A stretch of DNA of 8,848 bases. Origin: DASTDY01 sp035478375. GTDB taxonomy: Bacteria; Patescibacteriota; Saccharimonadia; Saccharimonadales; EFPC-124. A program made the translations under genes and the position numbers. The stretch lies in assembly GCA_035478375.1 (NCBI GenBank), contig DATIJQ010000048.1:1-8848 (forward strand), given 5' to 3'. Each line of letters starts with the position of its first letter. Positions within the stretch are counted from its first letter, which is position 1. Positions 4,716 to 8,848 of the stretch are shown piece after piece. Under the pieces are notes generated by a model. It was not told where the DNA came from. It ran no database searches and saw only the letters and a list, made by a program, of their open reading frames with translations.

Positions 4716-7412
4716 TTAGCGTCTTGGCCGCCATGCACTGCCGTATGTGCTGGTCAGTGCTGCAAAATCATTTGCGCGATTGTCGACAGATGAAACTGCT
4801 TTGGTGGTCGAGTCTGACGCATCGTACATGCCTTGGTCAACGACGGTGGCACTAATTTGGTGGGAGCCACTGCTAAGTGTCGTGTCGACGCTATAGGCAC
4901 CGGCTGCACTGACCGCCTGGCTGGATACAACCTGGCCGTCAACCGAAATGTCAACCGAAGCTAATGGGAACGTGCCCTGATTAACGTTAGCCACAATATG
5001 ATAGTTACTGCCACTGTTAGTGACGGCGAGCGACACAAACGGCTTGGCGTCACTGCAATTGTGCCTATCGTCAGTATTGTTGGGGTCGTAACCATCTGGC
5101 GCGGTGAGAGTAACCGCGTTTGTGAGCGGGTCCTTGTAACTTTGCACATCTTTTTTAATTTGGGCACGTGACGGTGTGCAGTCAGTCGCTTTCTTTTTAG
5201 ACACTTGGTCAAACGTCATTTGCTGCGTTTGTGCCGCCGATTTGGTTGTGTACCATGACGGGAAGATATCGGTGTGGCCACTAACGGTAAGTGTCTGCAC
5301 GCCAGCTGGTTTTGTAAACCAATCGCCAGGTTTCCAGGAGCCATCTTTGGCAAAAATCTCTTGGTGGGCAAATTTTTGTACGTCCATGACGACATTAGCG
5401 TTGCCGGTACTAGAAAGACTTGTAAGTGGCCCGTTGTCGTTGCGGCCCGTCCAAATGCCGACTGCCATACGCGGGGTGTAGCTCATCATCCAACTGTCTT
5501 TACCGTGGCCATGGCCGTCGTCGGTGGTGCCTGTTTTAGTAGCGGTTTTGACGCCAGGGACGTTAAAGCCGGGAGCGTTAGTGCCAAAGACATGGGAGCG
5601 AGCACTGTTGTCGCTTAAAATGTCGCTTAAAATGTAGGTAATTTGTGGGTCGATAACTTGCTTAGCCTGATCTTTCCATTGCTGAATAACTTGGCCTTGG
5701 GCATTTTTGACTTCGAGCGTGTACGCCACTGGTTCGGCAACGCCTTGGCGGGCAAGTGTCGCGTAAGCTTCGGTGTGTTCGACGTCGGTAACGCCGCATG
5801 TACCAATCGCGGCAGATGGTCCGTAGTTTACGCCCACACAATAGTTTTTGTCACCAGCATCTTGAGCAGTCTGAATTGCATTAGCAAGTCCACCGATAAG
5901 ACCTGCCTTGACAGCCGGTGGGTTACGTGAGTTGCCAAGCGCTTGCCTAATGGTAATTGCCCCCATAAATTTACCGTCATAGTTTTGGAGCGTTCCCCCG
6001 TATAGCTTGTCGATGTTTTCGTCGGCCAAAATTGATCCGGCACCCCAGTTTTGGCCATTGCTTTGTGGCTTAAACAAATTGGCATATACAAACGGCTTAA
6101 TGCTTGAACCTGGGCTCAACGAAGCAGTAGTGGCATTAACTTTACCATATTGATTGTTGTTGTAGTCGTAACTCCCCACCATGGCTAACACTTGACCAGT
6201 TGGCACGTCGACTGCTGTCATAGCCATGTTGTTTGCGCCAATTGCTGTAGCGTATCTGTAATTTTTGGCAATTGATGCTTCGGCAGTTTGTTGAATACGG
6301 TAATCGAGCGTTGTTTTAATATTAAGCCCGCCGTCACGTACAAGTTTTGTGCCGAATTGTTTTTCGAGTTGGCTGCGAACCTCAAGGACAAAGTGTGGGG
6401 CTTTAATGTTTTCGGCGTCGCTGATTTCGGGTTTAATAGTGTCGAGAATGGGATATTTTTGTGCATCGGTATCTTGTTGCTGAGTAATGTACCCCTGGTC
6501 TTTCATGTTGTCGAGTACCCGATGCTGACGTTCAATAAGATCTTTGCTGCTTTGCGGCGTTAAGTTTTGGGGGTTATAGTAGCTTGGATTTTGCGGAATC
6601 GAAGCCAGCAGCGCAGCCTGTGGCAAGGTTAAATCTTTGGCATGCATGCCAAAGTATGATTGGGCAGCCGATTCGACACCGTTGCGCCGCCCGCCATATG
6701 GCACCTCGTCGAGGTACATGGTAAGAATTTGGTCCTTATTGTACATGCGCTCGACTTCAATCGCCAAAATAATCTCTTTAATTTTACGCGAAATATCGAG
6801 GCGGTTTGTTGCAGCGTCTTGGGCAAAGAAAACTTGCTTAATAAGCTGTTGTGTCAGCGTTGATGCGCCTTGCACCTCACCGCCGGTTGCGTTACTAAAT
6901 CCGGCGCGAAGAATTCCGCTAATACTAATGCCACCGTGTTTGTAAAAGTCTTTGTCTTCGATGGCGATAGTGGCTTGTTTCATGTAATTGTTAATGTCAC
7001 CAGATTGCACGACGAGTTTATAGTCGCCATCGCCTTTATCTTGCCACAACAAAATACCATTGCGGTCGTAGTAATTACTAACTGTAGTTTGCACGCTTTT
7101 AGCAAGCTGGTCGGGGCGAATGGCGTCTAACTGATTGCGGTAATAGGCAAATAACGCAGCCACAAAAATTGCCAAAATAATGACGGCGACACCAGCTAGT
7201 TTTGCAAGCGTTATAGCACCTTGTTTGCTAAACCAGAATTTGACGACACGCTTTGGGTGCAGGCGATACAGCAATCGTTTGACCGGATTTTTTGGCAGCG
7301 TCGCCAAATATTCAGCCTTACTACGGGCTTTTGCTTCACTTTTAGATTTACGCCGGGCCGCGAGATTTGAATACAAGTTCATCGCTTTTTGGCGGTTCGA
7401 CTTTTTTACCAT
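4716..7412 (-). CDS. Bifunctional penicillin-binding protein, class A (transglycosylase/transpeptidase)
   Basis: Class A PBP that polymerises and crosslinks peptidoglycan outside the membrane; 898 residues from ATG 7412. It has a very basic cytoplasmic N-terminus (1-64) and one membrane segment (about 65-91). The GT51 domain has IEDKDFYKHGG (catalytic Glu152), QGASTLTQQL (181-190) and RKIKEIILAIEVE with a second Glu near 213. The transpeptidase has SSIK (436-439, nucleophile Ser436), SRN (495-497) and KTG (626-628). Beyond it a tail of about 250 residues ends in an Ig-like beta domain (about 791-878); C525/C539 and C745/C786 could form disulfides. A TTG at 7433 would add seven residues, but GAGGAG is only 13 nt from ATG 7412 and the TTG would overlap that SD, so ATG is preferred. 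The gene is monocistronic, between a shared terminator and a divergent promoter. Confidence 0.95.
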   Translation of the reverse strand: MVKKSNRQKAMNLYSNLAARRKSKSEAKARSKAEYLATLPKNPVKRLLYRLHPKRVVKFWFSKQGAITLAKLAGVAVIILAIFVAALFAYYRNQLDAIRPDQLAKSVQTTVSNYYDRNGILLWQDKGDGDYKLVVQSGDINNYMKQATIAIEDKDFYKHGGISISGILRAGFSNATGGEVQGASTLTQQLIKQVFFAQDAATNRLDISRKIKEIILAIEVERMYNKDQILTMYLDEVPYGGRRNGVESAAQSYFGMHAKDLTLPQAALLASIPQNPSYYNPQNLTPQSSKDLIERQHRVLDNMKDQGYITQQQDTDAQKYPILDTIKPEISDAENIKAPHFVLEVRSQLEKQFGTKLVRDGGLNIKTTLDYRIQQTAEASIAKNYRYATAIGANNMAMTAVDVPTGQVLAMVGSYDYNNNQYGKVNATTASLSPGSSIKPFVYANLFKPQSNGQNWGAGSILADENIDKLYGGTLQNYDGKFMGAITIRQALGNSRNPPAVKAGLIGGLANAIQTAQDAGDKNYCVGVNYGPSAAIGTCGVTDVEHTEAYATLARQGVAEPVAYTLEVKNAQGQVIQQWKDQAKQVIDPQITYILSDILSDNSARSHVFGTNAPGFNVPGVKTATKTGTTDDGHGHGKDSWMMSYTPRMAVGIWTGRNDNGPLTSLSSTGNANVVMDVQKFAHQEIFAKDGSWKPGDWFTKPAGVQTLTVSGHTDIFPSWYTTKSAAQTQQMTFDQVSKKKATDCTPSRAQIKKDVQSYKDPLTNAVTLTAPDGYDPNNTDDRHNCSDAKPFVSLAVTNSGSNYHIVANVNQGTFPLASVDISVDGQVVSSQAVSAAGAYSVDTTLSSGSHQISATVVDQGMYDASDSTTKAVSSVDNRANDFAALTSTYGSAWRPRR

Positions 7413-7450
7413 GTGGTAGTTATTGCTCCTCAATAAATAAAATCTCTCTT

Positions 7451-7459
7451 ATTATAGCA
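7451..7459 (-). promoter_or_regulatory. Extended -10 promoter of the penicillin-binding protein gene
   Basis: On the minus strand TGC directly precedes a consensus TATAAT (TGCTATAAT, 7459-7451). A weak TTGCAT (7477-7472) lies 15 nt upstream as a poor -35. Transcription would start near 7444, giving a leader of about 32 nt that contains GAGGAG. Confidence 0.65.
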
Positions 7460-7496
7460 TCCATTACGACTATGCAACCAAAACTTATGCATTATA

Positions 7497-7505
7497 TGCT
7501 ACAAT
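7497..7505 (+). promoter_or_regulatory. Extended -10 promoter of tyrS
   Basis: TGCTACAAT (7497-7505) is an extended -10 box without a recognisable -35. Transcription would start near 7512, leaving a leader of about 107 nt before tyrS. I looked for a T-box specifier arm, the conserved T-box sequence and a terminator in that leader and found none. The promoter diverges from that of the penicillin-binding protein gene, with the two -10 boxes about 40 bp apart. Confidence 0.55.
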
Positions 7506-7618
7506 TATTTGCAGATTGTAACAGATGTAAAAAACGATGCATATCACACACTGCCACACCAATTACTTATATGCGTCCAACCTTAAAGAATGCTGTAACT
7601 TTAACGTGGAGACCCTAC

Positions 7619-8809
7619 ATGAAACTATCTGAAGAACTACAGTGGCGCGGTTTTACCAACCAAACCACATTTAAAAATAACGACGCATTAGACGGCGCGC
7701 CAATTACGTTTTATCTTGGCGTTGACCCCAGTGCCGATTCTATGACCGTTGGTAACTTGGCCGTTGCCATGATGGTTCGCCATTTTATACATCACGGTCA
7801 CAAGGCTGTGCTGTTAGTCGGTGGAGCAACTGGCATGATAGGTGACCCAGATGGCAAAGACGAAGAACGCCAACTCAAAACCATAAATGAAATTGCCAAA
7901 AACAAAGCCGGCATTGCTGCGCAGTACAAACAAGTGTTCGCTGGCCAAGAATTTACACTCGTCGACAATTACGATTGGTTTAAAGATTTTGGCTACTTAC
8001 AATTTTTGCGCGATATTGGCAAACACTTTTCTATGACGCAACTTTTGCAGCGCGATTTTGTGCAGTCACGCATTGGTAAGGGCGGCAAAGGTATCAGCTA
8101 TGCCGAGTTTAGCTACTCATTAATACAAGGCTACGATTTTTTGCATCTGTTCCGTGAGCACGACGTGACGTTGCAACTTTGTGGAGCTGACCAGTGGGGG
8201 AACAGTCTTTCTGGTGTTGAGTTAATCCGTAAACTAGAAGGCGCCGAAGCACATGTTTGGTCCGCACCATTGGTACTAAACAAAGCGACAGGCAAAAAAT
8301 TTGGCAAATCCGAAGGCGGCGCGGTATGGCTCAGTGCTGACAAAACGAGTGTATTCGATTTTTACCAATTTTGGCTAAACGTCGATGATGACGGCGTGCT
8401 GGATTACCTCAAAATTTACACACTTCTTAGCAAAGAAGAAATCGTTGGAATTATCGAAGAATTTAAGCAAAAACCAGCAGACCGATTGGCGCAAAAAACC
8501 TTAGCCTACGAAGTTACTAGGTTGGTGCACGGCCAGGCCGAAGCCGACAAAGCAAAAGCTGCGACCGAAGCGTTGTTTAACGGTACGGCTAGTGAACTGA
8601 CGCCAACCTTGACACTCGAACCCGGCGAATACGACGTGGCCGAAATTTTAGTTCGTGCCAACCTTACCGCTAGTAACTCCGAAGCCCGTCGGCTGCTCGA
8701 CCAAGGCGGCATCAAACTCAACCAACAAAAAGTCACCATGGCCAAAATTACACTGGCTAAAGGCGACTTGCTGCAAGCCGGCAAACGCCGTTTTGTAAAA
8801 ATCGTGTAA
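7619..8809 (+). CDS. tyrS: Tyrosine--tRNA ligase (TyrRS)
   Basis: Class I aminoacyl-tRNA synthetase that charges tRNA-Tyr with tyrosine in the cytoplasm; 396 residues, close to the bacterial norm. The Rossmann fold has YLGVDPSADSMTVGN (32-46), VGGATGMIGDPDGK, GADQWGN (189-195, tyrosine and adenylate site), and the KMSKS-loop equivalent KFGKS (227-231). A C-terminal S4 RNA-binding domain covers about 340-396. The HIGH motif reads TVGN (43-46), lacking both usual histidines. ATG 7619 is chosen because GGAG (7608-7611) sits 7 nt upstream and MKLSEELQWRGF is a family-like N-terminus; an in-frame ATG at 7571 has no SD and would add 16 unconserved residues. The gene is followed directly by recG through a stop/start overlap. 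Confidence 0.96.
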   Translation: MKLSEELQWRGFTNQTTFKNNDALDGAPITFYLGVDPSADSMTVGNLAVAMMVRHFIHHGHKAVLLVGGATGMIGDPDGKDEERQLKTINEIAKNKAGIAAQYKQVFAGQEFTLVDNYDWFKDFGYLQFLRDIGKHFSMTQLLQRDFVQSRIGKGGKGISYAEFSYSLIQGYDFLHLFREHDVTLQLCGADQWGNSLSGVELIRKLEGAEAHVWSAPLVLNKATGKKFGKSEGGAVWLSADKTSVFDFYQFWLNVDDDGVLDYLKIYTLLSKEEIVGIIEEFKQKPADRLAQKTLAYEVTRLVHGQAEADKAKAATEALFNGTASELTPTLTLEPGEYDVAEILVRANLTASNSEARRLLDQGGIKLNQQKVTMAKITLAKGDLLQAGKRRFVKIV

Positions 8810-8848
8810 TGCTTGAGGCGCCGGTTAGTACTGTAAAAGGTGTGGGCG
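8809..8848 (+). CDS. recG: ATP-dependent DNA helicase RecG (N-terminal fragment)
   Basis: Only 13 codons are in the window. They read MLEAPVSTVKGVG, matching the conserved start of RecG proteins (L..PV..LKGVGPK), the wedge-side N-terminus of the helicase that regresses stalled replication forks. The start overlaps the tyrS stop (TAATG) and has no SD of its own, so translation is probably coupled to tyrS. The gene continues beyond the window; the call rests on this short motif. Confidence 0.7.
   Translation, partial: MLEAPVSTVKGVG

Noticed and set aside
7413..7433. TTG start adding seven residues to the penicillin-binding protein
   Set aside because: The TTG overlaps the GAGGAG ribosome binding site that serves ATG 7412.
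7367..7618. N-terminal extension of TyrRS upstream of 7619
   Set aside because: It runs back across the promoter and the divergent PBP gene and lacks synthetase-like sequence. GGAG and the family-like N-terminus support 7619.
7506..7618. T-box riboswitch upstream of tyrS
   Set aside because: No T-box consensus, specifier stem or terminator/antiterminator pair is visible in the leader.
1..8848. CRISPR array, tRNA or rRNA gene
   Set aside because: The intergenic regions are all under 220 bp and none shows spaced direct repeats, a tRNA cloverleaf or rRNA sequence.

Overview
The window looks like a chromosomal segment from a small-genome bacterium, most plausibly Candidatus Saccharibacteria (TM7) or a related Patescibacteria lineage. 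That placement is an inference from overall gene character and the compact layout; no rRNA or other decisive marker is present. The standard code fits: the genes end in TAA, TAG or (once) TGA, and no gene is broken by in-frame TGA.

Layout. Positions 2-1417 (+) hold the C-terminal end of a Clp/Hsp100 ATPase (clpC type), then a membrane-anchored protein with an HExxH zinc-protease motif, 3 nt downstream. Positions 1418-2375 interrupt the cluster. They contain a GC-rich, strongly acidic orphan gene on the minus strand (1506-2165), with stacked hairpins at its 3' side and an AT-rich control region at its 5' side. Positions 2376-4610 (+) hold radA and, 15 nt later, a PIN-TRAM protein of the YacL type. 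A bidirectional terminator (4666-4694) separates this unit from a convergent bifunctional penicillin-binding protein (4716-7412, -). That gene is divergent from tyrS (7619-8809, +), whose stop codon overlaps the start of recG, which runs off the window end.

How the parts relate. clpC, radA and yacL belong to one operon in Bacillus (clpC-radA-disA-yacL), so the order here looks like an old conserved cluster. disA is missing. The metalloprotease-like gene sits behind clpC, and the orphan gene is wedged in antiparallel. The orphan differs from its neighbours in composition: in its first 40 codons 36 end in G or C, against 22 of 40 in radA. It is also the only gene here that ends in TGA.

The strongest candidate for something undescribed is this orphan unit. 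It has a 17-bp palindrome overlapping its presumed promoter, an 11-bp inverted repeat flanking the gene, and three consecutive hairpins at its 3' end. I do not recognise its protein. The other genes are recognisable housekeeping or envelope genes with some unusual details, including an altered HIGH motif in TyrRS, an apparently leaderless radA promoter, and a long Ig-like tail on the penicillin-binding protein.
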